From Gemmobacter lutimaris (GTDB lineage: Bacteria > Pseudomonadota > Alphaproteobacteria > Rhodobacterales > Rhodobacteraceae), in NCBI RefSeq assembly GCF_003570715.1, contig NZ_QXXQ01000008.1, forward strand, positions 109,601-173,600: a DNA stretch of 64,000 nt, given 5' to 3'. Below the pieces are notes generated by a model. The model did no database searches. It was not told where the DNA came from and saw nothing but the letters and a program-made list of their open reading frames with translations. Shown piece after piece: positions 17,425-26,044 of this stretch (positions are counted from its first letter, which is position 1; each line of letters starts with the position of its first letter). The position numbers and the translations under genes were made by a program.

Positions 17425-19503
17425 ATGGCAGGAAACACGGCAAGGCTCGCGCTACGCAATACGCCAGAAGTTGCAGTGGACTGGCAGGTTGTTCTGCGAC
17501 ACATGGCGCTCAGCCGCGCGCTGGACGCGATGGAGGAAACCCGGCTCGTCCCTGAAAAGAAGGTGCTTTACCAGTTCTCGGCGCGCGGACACGACATGGC
17601 GCAGATCCTTCTCGGGCTGCGGCTGGACGGCAGGCATGACGCGGTCTGCGGCTACTATCGCTCGCGTCCGCTTCTGCTCTCGCTGGGGGTGGACCCGGAA
17701 GATGCGCTGGGGTCGGCGATGGGCAGGGCAGGGGGCTATTCCGACGGGCGGGATATTGGCGTCGTGTTCAACCACCCGAATCCGAATGGTGCGACCGCCC
17801 TGCCGATGTGCGGCGGGGTCGGCGCGCAATATACGCCGACCGCAGGCTGGGCGCAGGCGCTGGAGTTTCATGCCCGCATGCTGGGTTCTGCGGAACATGG
17901 CAGGTCGATTGCTGTGGTTCTGGGCGGCGACGGCTCGGTTGCTTCCAACGGGTTCTGGTCCGCACTGACCATGGCCACTACGCAGCGCCTTCCGATGCTG
18001 TTCTATATCGAGGACAATGGTTTCGGCATTTCCGTCGCCTCGACCATGCAGACGCCGGGCGGCAATATCGCGGCCAATCTCGCGTCATGGCAGGGGCTGA
18101 AGATCTTTGCAGGCGATGGCACCGATCCGGCGGAAGCCGCACAACTGACGGCCGATGCGGTGGCATATGTGCGCGAGAAACGTGCGCCCGCCATGCTGCG
18201 CCTGACCGTGCCGCGTCTGCAAGGTCACAGCTTTCAGGATACGCAGGCTTACAAATCCGAAAAGCTGGTGCAGGCCGAACGCGTCCGTGACCCCTGGGAC
18301 AAGCTGAAAGCCTTCCTCGTGCCGTCGCAGGTGACCGCAGCGGAGTGGGAAGGGGCGGTGCAGACTGCCGCCGAAACAGCCGAAGCCGCGCGCCTTGCCG
18401 CCGAGGCGCGGCCGGTGGCCGAGCCTGCCACCGTGTTGCGGCATGTCTTTGATGATGGCGAAATGCAGCGGATGGGCGGCTTGCGCCCTTCAGGCTGGGA
18501 ACCGCCGCCGATGTCCGACACGCCGCGGCCCGAGGGTCAACGGCTGAACATGGTCACCGCCATCCGCCGCGTGCTGGAACAGGAGCTTGCCTCCAACCCC
18601 CGTATGGTGGTTTTCGGCGAGGATGTCGGGCCGAAAGGCGGGGTTCATGCCGTGACGCTGGGCTTGCAGGACAAGTTCGGGGCCGAGCGGGTGTTCGACA
18701 CCTCGCTGTCCGAAGAAGGCATCATCGGACGGGCAGTCGGCATGGCGCTGGCAGGGCTGCTGCCGGTGCCGGAAATCCAGTTCCGTAAATATGCCGAACC
18801 GGCCACTGAACAGTTGAACGACTGCGGCTCCATGCGGTGGCGCACCAACAACCGCTTTGCCGCGCCCATGGTGGTGCGGATGCCGGTCGGGTTCTTCAAA
18901 TGCGGCGACCCTTGGCACAGCCAGACCAACGAGGTCGCCTTCATCCACAGCCCCGGCTGGAAAGTGGCGGCGCCCTCGAATGCCGAGGATGCGGTGGGCC
19001 TGTTGCGCAGCGCCTTGCGTGGGAATGACCCGGTGATCTTTCTCGAACACCGCGCCATGCTGGATCACCCCTGGGCGCGTCGTCCCTGGCCGGGTGACGA
19101 TTTCGGGCTACCCTTCGGCAAGGCGCGCCTGGTGGCGGAAGGGCAGGGGGCCACGCTGGTCACATGGGGCGGGATGGTGGACCGCTGTCTGGAAGCGGCA
19201 AGGGGTCTGTCGGTCGATGTGATCGACCTGCGGACGCTGGTGCCATGGGATCGCGCGGCGGTTCTGGCCTCTGTGTCCCGGACCCATCGCTGCCTGATTG
19301 TGCATGAAGACCTGCAAACCGCTGGCTTCGGTGCCGAAATTGCCGCGGTGGTCGCCTCGGAAGCCTTCACCGCACTGGATGCACCCGTTGAACGGCTGAC
19401 AATGCCCGACATTCCCAGCCCGCATAACCCGGCTTTCCTGAACTGGGCGGTGCCCTCGGTGGCGGCGATCCGGGCGAAGCTCGAAGATCTGATGGGGTTC
19501 TGA
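17425..19503 (+). CDS. 2-oxoacid dehydrogenase E1, fused alpha and beta subunits
   Basis: A 692-aa thiamine-diphosphate enzyme that decarboxylates a 2-oxoacid and acylates the E2 lipoyl group. Residues about 20-340 are the alpha part, with the TPP segment GGDGSVASNGFWSA (168 onward) ending in EDN at 196-198. Residues from about 370 are the beta part (VVFGEDVGPKGGVHAVT, FDTSLSEEGIIG, IVHEDLQTAGFGAEI). In many bacteria these are two proteins, so this is a fusion. The start at 17425 has GGAGG upstream; 19 earlier in-frame codons are less likely. The Lrp neighbour favours branched-chain oxoacids; pyruvate or acetoin cannot be excluded. Confidence 0.93.
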   Translation: MAGNTARLALRNTPEVAVDWQVVLRHMALSRALDAMEETRLVPEKKVLYQFSARGHDMAQILLGLRLDGRHDAVCGYYRSRPLLLSLGVDPEDALGSAMGRAGGYSDGRDIGVVFNHPNPNGATALPMCGGVGAQYTPTAGWAQALEFHARMLGSAEHGRSIAVVLGGDGSVASNGFWSALTMATTQRLPMLFYIEDNGFGISVASTMQTPGGNIAANLASWQGLKIFAGDGTDPAEAAQLTADAVAYVREKRAPAMLRLTVPRLQGHSFQDTQAYKSEKLVQAERVRDPWDKLKAFLVPSQVTAAEWEGAVQTAAETAEAARLAAEARPVAEPATVLRHVFDDGEMQRMGGLRPSGWEPPPMSDTPRPEGQRLNMVTAIRRVLEQELASNPRMVVFGEDVGPKGGVHAVTLGLQDKFGAERVFDTSLSEEGIIGRAVGMALAGLLPVPEIQFRKYAEPATEQLNDCGSMRWRTNNRFAAPMVVRMPVGFFKCGDPWHSQTNEVAFIHSPGWKVAAPSNAEDAVGLLRSALRGNDPVIFLEHRAMLDHPWARRPWPGDDFGLPFGKARLVAEGQGATLVTWGGMVDRCLEAARGLSVDVIDLRTLVPWDRAAVLASVSRTHRCLIVHEDLQTAGFGAEIAAVVASEAFTALDAPVERLTMPDIPSPHNPAFLNWAVPSVAAIRAKLEDLMGF

Positions 19504-19504
19504 C

Positions 19505-20668
19505 ATGGTCGATGTTCTTGTCCCGCTGGAACAGGAAGGCACCGAGGCGGTGATTTCCAACTGGCTGAAGGCGGTGGGCGATCAGGTCGCGCTGAACGAT
19601 CCGCTGGTCGAGCTGGAAACCGACAAGGTTTCGGTCGAGGTGCCTGCGCCCGTGGCGGGGCGGCTGGCGGAAATTCTGGTCGCGGCTGGCAGTCAGGCGA
19701 CCCCCGGCATGGTGCTGGCGCGGATAGATACCGCTGAGGCTCAGGTTGAAGGGGCGCCGCCGCAACAGCAGACGGCGCCGGATCAGCCGGATATGTCAGG
19801 CTGGCACTCGCCTGCGGTGCGCAAGGCGCTGGCCGAAACCGGGCTGGACCCGACTGCGATCATCGGCTCGGGCCGGGGTGGCAGGCTGACCCGTGCCGAC
19901 GTGGATCGCTCCGCCGCCAGCGCATCCGTTGCCGCCGCACCGGCACCCCGGCCGAAACCCGCGCCGGGATTGCAGGGTCAAAGTGTGCCGCATGATACCA
20001 TGCGGCTGGCCATCGCCCGCAACATGCTGAACTCGGTCCGCGAGTCGCCGCAGGTGACAGCGGTGTTCGAAGCGGATTTCAGCGCGATCATGGGCCATCG
20101 CGCTGCGCACCGAAAGGCGTTCGAGGCGCAGGGCATAGCGCTGTCCTATACCGCCTATATCGTCATGGCGGCGGCACAGGCGATGCAGGCGGTGCCACAG
20201 GTGAACAGCCGCTGGCATGACAGCCATCTGGAACTGTTCAGCGACATCAATATCGGGGTCGGCACCGCGCTGGGGGATCGCGGGCTGGTGGTACCGGTCA
20301 TTCGTCGGGTTCAGGGCCTGTCGCTGCTGGGGATCGCCGCGCAGCTACAAGATCTGACGACCCGCGCCCGCGACGGGGCCCTGAAACCCGAGGATATGCG
20401 GGGCGGCACCTTTACCATCTCGAACCATGGGGTTTCCGGGTCCTTGCTGGCCGCGCCGATCATCATTCACCAGCCGCAATCGGCGATCCTCGGTATCGGC
20501 AAACTGGAAAAGCGCGTCGTGGTGCGCGAGGTCGGCGGAATGGACACCATCCAGATCCGTCCGATGGCCTATGTCTCGCTGACCATCGACCATCGGGTGC
20601 TCGACGGCTATCAGACAAACGCATGGTTGACCGCCTTCGTGCAGGCGCTGGAAACCTGGGACGCATAA
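19505..20668 (+). CDS. 2-oxoacid dehydrogenase E2 (lipoamide acyltransferase)
   Basis: A 387-aa E2 core protein. One N-terminal lipoyl domain with the lipoylated lysine K41 in LETDKVSVEV, a flexible linker, a peripheral-subunit-binding domain (SPAVRKALAETGLDPTAI, about residues 101-135), and the catalytic acyltransferase domain with the DHRVLDG motif, catalytic histidine about residue 363. It begins 1 nt after the E1 stop. It transfers the acyl group to CoA. No E3 (lipoamide dehydrogenase) gene follows, so E3 must be shared from elsewhere in the genome. Confidence 0.94.
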   Translation: MVDVLVPLEQEGTEAVISNWLKAVGDQVALNDPLVELETDKVSVEVPAPVAGRLAEILVAAGSQATPGMVLARIDTAEAQVEGAPPQQQTAPDQPDMSGWHSPAVRKALAETGLDPTAIIGSGRGGRLTRADVDRSAASASVAAAPAPRPKPAPGLQGQSVPHDTMRLAIARNMLNSVRESPQVTAVFEADFSAIMGHRAAHRKAFEAQGIALSYTAYIVMAAAQAMQAVPQVNSRWHDSHLELFSDINIGVGTALGDRGLVVPVIRRVQGLSLLGIAAQLQDLTTRARDGALKPEDMRGGTFTISNHGVSGSLLAAPIIIHQPQSAILGIGKLEKRVVVREVGGMDTIQIRPMAYVSLTIDHRVLDGYQTNAWLTAFVQALETWDA

Positions 20669-21243
20669 AGTTGCCGGATGATTACAACATAATATTGATT
20701 ATCCGCAAAGGATCACGATCTGCGGTCCATTCTAGAATGTCAGCCATGAACACATCATCGTGCTGTTTGGCGACAATCCCACGTCTCGGCGCATTCAACG
20801 CGACCGCGACTGTCGGAGCCGCAGGTGACTGACGACAAATCCGCAGGGCGCATGATCCTGATTTCTGGAACTGAGCCGGGCGAACCACGCCCTTGGCGGC
20901 TGGTTCTCGGCGCTTGAGGCACGAGCGGGTTGCCATGGCTGGTGAAGCATGATGCCGATCAGACCTTCGGCTTAAGCGGGCGTAGGCATCGCGGCAGGGC
21001 CGATGGCTGAAAGCATCAGCCGAAAAATCTTCACAACATCTCCACAGTTTCAACCGATCCGCCACAGCTCTGGTCTCCTGCCTGACACCGAGAGTGCGCG
21101 GGAGAAGGATCATCATCCCAACGCGTGTGGATGAGGAGATCGGTCCGAAATCGGATCGCCTGAGGCCCCCCTTTCGCGGCCCCGCGCAAGAAAAGGGCGG
21201 TCATATGGGATGACGCGCAGACACGGCGGAAACGGCCTGCCGA
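20669..21243. other. Gene-less stretch between E2 and hydrolase
   Basis: 575 nt with no convincing gene. A 144-codon minus-strand frame (20682-21116) begins MMILLPRTLG and is Arg/Cys/His-rich with no recognisable domain or ribosome-binding site. The first 60 nt are unusually AT-rich. Composition and lack of function suggest decayed DNA, possibly an old mobile-element remnant, but no terminal repeats or transposase motifs were recognised. Confidence 0.4.
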
Positions 21244-22086
21244 TCAGTCGGCGTGCTGGCGGCACAGTGACAGCCAGTCAAGGATTGCGGCAACTGCCTC
21301 GGGTTCATCAAGAAACGGAATATGGCCCCGGTCCGCCACTTCGGCGCGGATCAGATCGGGGCGGCGTGCCTGCATGGCATCGGCGGTCTCGCCGGTCAGC
21401 ACATCCGAATTCCGGCCATGGATCAATGCCAGCGGCAATCCGGCACAGCCGTCGAACAGGGCCCAGACATCCGGGAGCGGACCTGACATCGCCCGGTCGA
21501 ATCCGAGCCGAAGCGCAGGGTCATAGGGCAGCGCCAGCCCGTCATCTGTCTGCACGAAATGGCGGACGGTTTCTTCCTCCCAGCGCATTGAGGGCACGTT
21601 GTGAAAACCGGGGTTGGCGGCGGGGGTGCGGTCGGCGGCCTCTTCCAGTGTGCGGACGTCGGGCTTGATGCCCATATAGGTGCCAATCCGAAGCAGGCCG
21701 GTCTTTTCCAGCACCGGGCCGACATCGTTGAAACATATGCCTGCCACACGGTCCGGTGCCATCGCCACCATCGCCATGGCCAGAAGCCCGCCGCGCGACG
21801 ACCCGATGACCGCGGCCTTTGCGATGCCGAGATGATCCAGCAAGGCCAGCGCATCCCGTGCTTCCTGACCCACGGTATAGGTTTCCGGGTCAGCCCAGCC
21901 CGAGGCGCCCCGGCCTCTGCTGTCAAGCCGGATCAGCCGCACATCCGGGGGCAGATGCCGGGCGAGGTAATCGAAATCCCGACCATCCCGCGTCAGCCCC
22001 GCAAGGGCGAGCAGCGGCAGGCCGCTGCCCTCGTCCCGATAGGCCAGCGTCACTGCGTCTTCCGTCAGAAACTCTCCGCGTGTCAC
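21244..22086 (-). CDS. Alpha/beta-fold hydrolase
   Basis: A 280-aa single-domain hydrolase. The nucleophile elbow is GSSRGG, the oxyanion-region segment LDSRGRGASG is conserved, and the catalytic histidine is probably in ADRGHIPFLDEPEA near the C-terminus. The GTG at 22086 is chosen because GGGGAGGG lies 8 nt upstream; an ATG at 22128 lacks a site. It is last in the acyl-phosphate operon. A thioesterase, depolymerase or ester hydrolase role would fit, but the substrate is unknown. Confidence 0.85.
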   Translation of the reverse strand: MTRGEFLTEDAVTLAYRDEGSGLPLLALAGLTRDGRDFDYLARHLPPDVRLIRLDSRGRGASGWADPETYTVGQEARDALALLDHLGIAKAAVIGSSRGGLLAMAMVAMAPDRVAGICFNDVGPVLEKTGLLRIGTYMGIKPDVRTLEEAADRTPAANPGFHNVPSMRWEEETVRHFVQTDDGLALPYDPALRLGFDRAMSGPLPDVWALFDGCAGLPLALIHGRNSDVLTGETADAMQARRPDLIRAEVADRGHIPFLDEPEAVAAILDWLSLCRQHAD

Positions 22087-22145
22087 GCCGGAAGGCCCTC
22101 CCCTGCCCTGCTGCCCTTGCCGATACATGACACCGGCGGGCCGGG

Positions 22146-22799
22146 TCAGCCAAGCGGCATTTCCCGCAGATCATCGGCAATTGTCAGACGTGCGGTGGTC
22201 TGGCTGTGGATCTCGTCAAGCGTCACGCCGGGCGCGATCTCGCGCAGGACAAGCCCGGCAGCCGTGGGTTCTATCACCGCCAGTTCTGTAATGATAAGGT
22301 CGATCCGGCGGGTCGAGGTCAGCGGCAGGCTGCATTCCGGCACGATTTTGGCCACGCCTTTCGCACTGTGCTGCATGGCCACGATGACGCGCGCGGCACC
22401 CGTCACCAGATCCATCGCGCCGCCCATGCCGGGCACCATCCTGCCCGGCACCTTCCAGTTTGCAAGCCGTCCCGCCTCGTCCACCTGAAGACCGCCCAGC
22501 ACGGTCACATCCAGATGGCCACCCCGGATCAGGCCAAAGCTCATGGCGCTGTCGATCGAGGCCGCACCCGGCACCGCCGTCACGAAACCACCCCCCGCGT
22601 CAGTCAGATGCGGATCTTCCATCCCTTCGGGCGGGCGGGCGCCCAACCCGATCACGCCATTTTCCGCCTGAAAGAACACGCCCGAATTGGCCGGAACGTA
22701 ATTGGCCACCATCGACGGCAGGCCGATCCCCAGATTGACCAGCATCCCCGGCCGGATTTCCCGTGCCACGCGCCGCGCGATCAGTTCCTTGGCATCCAT
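22146..22799 (-). CDS. 3-oxoacid CoA-transferase, subunit B
   Basis: A 217-aa beta subunit of family I CoA-transferases (ScoB/AtoA/PcaJ type). The catalytic glutamate is E46 in QAENGVIG, which forms the glutamyl-CoA thioester. PGMGGAMDLVTGA is another conserved segment. GGAGGGG precedes the ATG at 22799. With subunit A it moves CoA between a carboxylate and an acyl-CoA such as succinyl-CoA or acetoacetyl-CoA. Its operon partners make acyl-phosphates, so the acceptor may be acetate or another short acid. Confidence 0.92.
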   Translation of the reverse strand: MDAKELIARRVAREIRPGMLVNLGIGLPSMVANYVPANSGVFFQAENGVIGLGARPPEGMEDPHLTDAGGGFVTAVPGAASIDSAMSFGLIRGGHLDVTVLGGLQVDEAGRLANWKVPGRMVPGMGGAMDLVTGAARVIVAMQHSAKGVAKIVPECSLPLTSTRRIDLIITELAVIEPTAAGLVLREIAPGVTLDEIHSQTTARLTIADDLREMPLG

Positions 22800-22814
22800 G
22801 TTCCCCTCCACCGC

Positions 22815-23465
22815 TCAGCCGCGGATCACAAGATGATCGACCAGCACGCCCGGTGTCTTGACCCCGTCCGGGGGGATCACGCCAACAGGCACGATGGCCT
22901 CCGGCTCGGCGATGACGGTGGCACCGGCCAGCGCCATCATCGGGTTGAAATTATGCGCGGTCAGCAGATAGCAGAGATTGCCGACATAATCGGCCTGCCA
23001 TGCCCCGATCAGGGCAAAATCGGCCTTGAGCGGCGTTTCCAGCAGGTAGTCGCGGCCCTCGACCGTGATCTTGCGCTTGCCCTCCTCGACCTCGGTGCCA
23101 AGGCCCGTCGGCGTCAGGATGCCACCCAGACCGACCCCCCCGGCGCGGATACGCTCGATCAGCGTGCCCTGCGGCACAAGTTCGCAGACAATCTCACCCG
23201 AGATCATCTTGGCCTGGGTTTCCGGGTTCAGCCCGATATGCGAGGCGATCAAATGCGATACCGCGCCAGCGCTGATCAGCTTGCCGATGCCCTTGCCGGG
23301 CATGGCGGTGTCGTTTGCGATGACCGTCAGGTTCTGGATGCCACGCGCGACGATCGCGTCGATCAGCCGTTCCGGACTGCCCACGCCCATGAACCCGCCG
23401 ATCATCAGGCTGGACCCTTCGGGAACGAGCGCGGCGGCGGCTTCGGCCGTCAGGGGGGCTTTCAT
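22815..23465 (-). CDS. 3-oxoacid CoA-transferase, subunit A
   Basis: A 216-aa alpha subunit of family I CoA-transferases. The family motif GGFMGVGSPE is at about residues 23-32, and conserved blocks RKITVEGRDYLLE and ADFALIGAWQADYVGN follow. The start at 23465 overlaps the acetate kinase stop (ATGA); an upstream extension of 58 codons reads through that gene and is not coding. It forms the heteromeric transferase with subunit B. Confidence 0.93.
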   Translation of the reverse strand: MKAPLTAEAAAALVPEGSSLMIGGFMGVGSPERLIDAIVARGIQNLTVIANDTAMPGKGIGKLISAGAVSHLIASHIGLNPETQAKMISGEIVCELVPQGTLIERIRAGGVGLGGILTPTGLGTEVEEGKRKITVEGRDYLLETPLKADFALIGAWQADYVGNLCYLLTAHNFNPMMALAGATVIAEPEAIVPVGVIPPDGVKTPGVLVDHLVIRG

Positions 23466-24664
23466 TCTGCTACCGCCTCTTGTTGTGCCGCCAGACGTGC
23501 CGCGCGGGCGATCACCAGATCCTCGCGCGTATTGATGATCATGACCGTGGTGCGCGAGAATTCCGACGACAGCACCGTGGCATTGGTGGCGTTCCGGCCG
23601 TGGTCGATTTCTATTCCCATCCAGCCCAGCCGCTCGCATATGCGGCGGCGCACTGTGCGGGAGTTTTCTCCGATGCCGCCGCAGAATACGAGTGCATCAA
23701 TCCCCCCCATGACAGCGGCCATGGCCCCCAGTTCGCGTTGCACACGGAACACGAAATAGTCGATGGCGCGATGGGCGGCGGGGCTGTCTGCGGCCTCCAG
23801 TGTGCGCATGTCGTTCGACAACCCGTCTGACAGGCCCAGCAGGCCGGATTCATTGTACAGAATTTGCCGGATCTGCGCGGTGTCCAGATGCTCGCGGTCG
23901 AGCATATACAGCAGCACGCCGGGGTCGATCTGGCCGCAGCGCGTGCCCATCGGCAGCCCGTCCAGCGCCGAAAAGCCCATGGAGGAGGCGACCGATTTGC
24001 CGCGATGGATCGCGCACATCGAGGCGCCATTGCCCAGATGCGCGACCACCACGCGGCCTTCCATCAGATGCGGGGCGATGCGTTTCATCTCGCCGGTGAC
24101 GTAATCGTAGCTGAGGCCGTGAAAGCCGTAGCGCCGCACGCCCGCCTCGTAATAGCGGTGCGGGATGGCGAAAGTGTCGTTCACGAAGGGCTGGCCGCGA
24201 TGGAAGGCGGTGTCGAAACAGGCGATCTGCGGCACGCCGGGAAAAGCTGCCATGGCGGCGCGGATGCCGGCGATGTTATGCGGCTGATGCAGCGGCGCGA
24301 AGGGTTCCAGCGCGATCAGCTTTTCCAGCACCTCGGGCGTGACGCGCACGGGTTCGGCGTAATCCAGCCCGCCATGCACGACGCGATGGCCGATTGCGCC
24401 CATGCGCAGGCCGGGGAAATGGCGCTTCACGGCCTTGATGACCAAGGCCAGCGCCCCCGCATGGCTGGTCAGATCGCCCGGAGGTAGTGCCAGCTCCGCG
24501 CCGGTGCTGTCCTTCAGCACCATGCGCCCCTCGGGGCCGATACGCTCCGCCTGGCCGGTCAGCAACGCCGCGTCGCCCTCGGCCGGAAACAGCGCCACCT
24601 TCAACGAGGACGACCCCGCGTTCAGCGCCAGAAAGCCGATGGTTTCGGTAAGGGGGGCGTTCAT
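23462..24664 (-). CDS. ackA: Acetate (short-chain carboxylate) kinase
   Basis: A 400-aa kinase of the acetate/butyrate kinase family, the usual length for AckA. The phosphate-binding motif LNAGSSSLK is near residue 14, with GHRVVHGG, CFDTAFH, RRYGFHGLS and HLGNGAS following in order. It interconverts acyl-phosphate plus ADP with carboxylate plus ATP. Both ends overlap neighbours by ATGA, so it is coupled to the phosphotransacylase and the CoA-transferase. Confidence 0.95.
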   Translation of the reverse strand: MNAPLTETIGFLALNAGSSSLKVALFPAEGDAALLTGQAERIGPEGRMVLKDSTGAELALPPGDLTSHAGALALVIKAVKRHFPGLRMGAIGHRVVHGGLDYAEPVRVTPEVLEKLIALEPFAPLHQPHNIAGIRAAMAAFPGVPQIACFDTAFHRGQPFVNDTFAIPHRYYEAGVRRYGFHGLSYDYVTGEMKRIAPHLMEGRVVVAHLGNGASMCAIHRGKSVASSMGFSALDGLPMGTRCGQIDPGVLLYMLDREHLDTAQIRQILYNESGLLGLSDGLSNDMRTLEAADSPAAHRAIDYFVFRVQRELGAMAAVMGGIDALVFCGGIGENSRTVRRRICERLGWMGIEIDHGRNATNATVLSSEFSRTTVMIINTREDLVIARAARLAAQQEAVAE

Positions 24665-26043
24665 TTGCGGTCTCCGGCATAGGCGTGATGCAGCGCCGCC
24701 ACCGCGCAGGAAGCCAGCCGCGACATCGGGCTGTCGGCGCGCGAATTCAGGATGACCGGAACACGCGCGCCCAGCACAAGACCCGCGCCCTCGGCATGGC
24801 TGATGAAGGACAACTGCTTTGCCAGCATGTTACCGGCGTCGATTCCGGGCACAACGAGAATATTGGCCTTCCCGGCCACACCGCCCTGCAAGCCCTTGGT
24901 GCGCGCGGCGCCAAGGTCAACGGCATTGTCCATGGCCAGCGGCCCGTCCACAAATCCGCCCCGGATCTGGCCGCGCTCGGCCATCTTCGACAGCAGCGCC
25001 GCGTCGATCGAGGACTGGATGGCCGGATTGACGGTTTCCACCGCCGAAAGGATGCCCGCCCTTGGTTCCATCCCCATGGCAAGGGCAAGGTCGATGGCGT
25101 TCTGGGTGATGTCTACCTTTGTGGCGAGGTCGGGGGCGATATTGATCGCGGCATCGGTGACCATCACGGGTTCGGGACGGCCGGGTACATCCATGACAAA
25201 AACATGGGTAAAGCGCCGCCCGATCCGTAGCCCGTTTGTCTTGTCCAACATCGGTTTCAGCAGATCGTCGGTGTGCAGATGTCCCTTCATCACCGCCCCC
25301 GCCCGCCGGTCATGGACCAGACGGCAGCCAAGTGTGGCGGCGGGCTGATCGCCGGGCATGTCAAGGATCTCGATACCGTCGAGGCTTTCGCCCATGGCCT
25401 CTGCTGTGGCGCGGATGAGAGGCTCTGATCCGATCAGGATCGGGACGATCACGCCCTCACGCCCAGCCAGAAGCGCGCCGCCCAGCGAATTGGCGTCATG
25501 CGGGCAGATCACAGCCACCGGCAGCGGCGGCAGTTGCCGGGCCCGTTCCACCAGCGCCTCGAAATGCCGGTGCCGCTGCACGAGCAGGCCCGGAACCTCG
25601 ATGTCATCACGGTCGAATTTCTGGCGCGGCGCCAGAACCTCGGCTTCGCCGGACAGGATCAATGTGCCGTCGGCCGGGCGCGTCACGGCGGTTTCCAGCG
25701 TGACGCTGCCATCTTCCGATGTCCCGATCACCTGCACCCGGCACAGCAGGTCGTCTCCGGCATGGGCGCGGCTGTGGAAGACCAGCGACTGACGGCGGTA
25801 AAGTGTCCCCGGACCGGGCAGAACCGTGCCCAGAACGGCAGAGATCAAAGAGGCGACAAACATACCGGGCGCCACGTTTTCCGGCTTGCCGTCACCATCC
25901 ACATCGGCCGAGGGCAGGTGCATCGGGTTGAAATTGCCTGACGCGGCGGCAAAGACATACAGGTCGTCGGGCGTGATGAGCCGGCGCAACTCGGCGGTTT
26001 CGCCCGGCGACAATTCATCGAATGTGCGGTTTACAAGATGCAT
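24661..26043 (-). CDS. MaoC-like hot-dog domain fused to phosphate acyltransferase
   Basis: A 460-aa two-domain protein. Residues about 10-140 resemble a MaoC/enoyl-CoA hydratase hot-dog fold (DDLYVFAAASGNFNPMH, GMFVASLISAVLGTVLPGPG). Residues about 165-455 are phosphate acetyl/butyryltransferase (AVICPHDANSLGGALLAGRE, FVMDVPGRPEPVMVTDAAI, VVPGIDAGNMLAKQL). The fusion is annotated elsewhere as bifunctional enoyl-CoA hydratase/phosphate acetyltransferase. It would turn an acyl-CoA into an acyl-phosphate for the adjacent kinase. The start at 26043 matches family length; 31 upstream codons lie in the DUF3141 gene. Confidence 0.92.
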   Translation of the reverse strand: MHLVNRTFDELSPGETAELRRLITPDDLYVFAAASGNFNPMHLPSADVDGDGKPENVAPGMFVASLISAVLGTVLPGPGTLYRRQSLVFHSRAHAGDDLLCRVQVIGTSEDGSVTLETAVTRPADGTLILSGEAEVLAPRQKFDRDDIEVPGLLVQRHRHFEALVERARQLPPLPVAVICPHDANSLGGALLAGREGVIVPILIGSEPLIRATAEAMGESLDGIEILDMPGDQPAATLGCRLVHDRRAGAVMKGHLHTDDLLKPMLDKTNGLRIGRRFTHVFVMDVPGRPEPVMVTDAAINIAPDLATKVDITQNAIDLALAMGMEPRAGILSAVETVNPAIQSSIDAALLSKMAERGQIRGGFVDGPLAMDNAVDLGAARTKGLQGGVAGKANILVVPGIDAGNMLAKQLSFISHAEGAGLVLGARVPVILNSRADSPMSRLASCAVAALHHAYAGDRK

Positions 26044-26044
26044 C

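Noticed and set aside
20682..21116. 144-codon minus-strand frame
   Set aside because: No recognisable domain, odd composition and no start signal; kept only as a note in the gene-less stretch.
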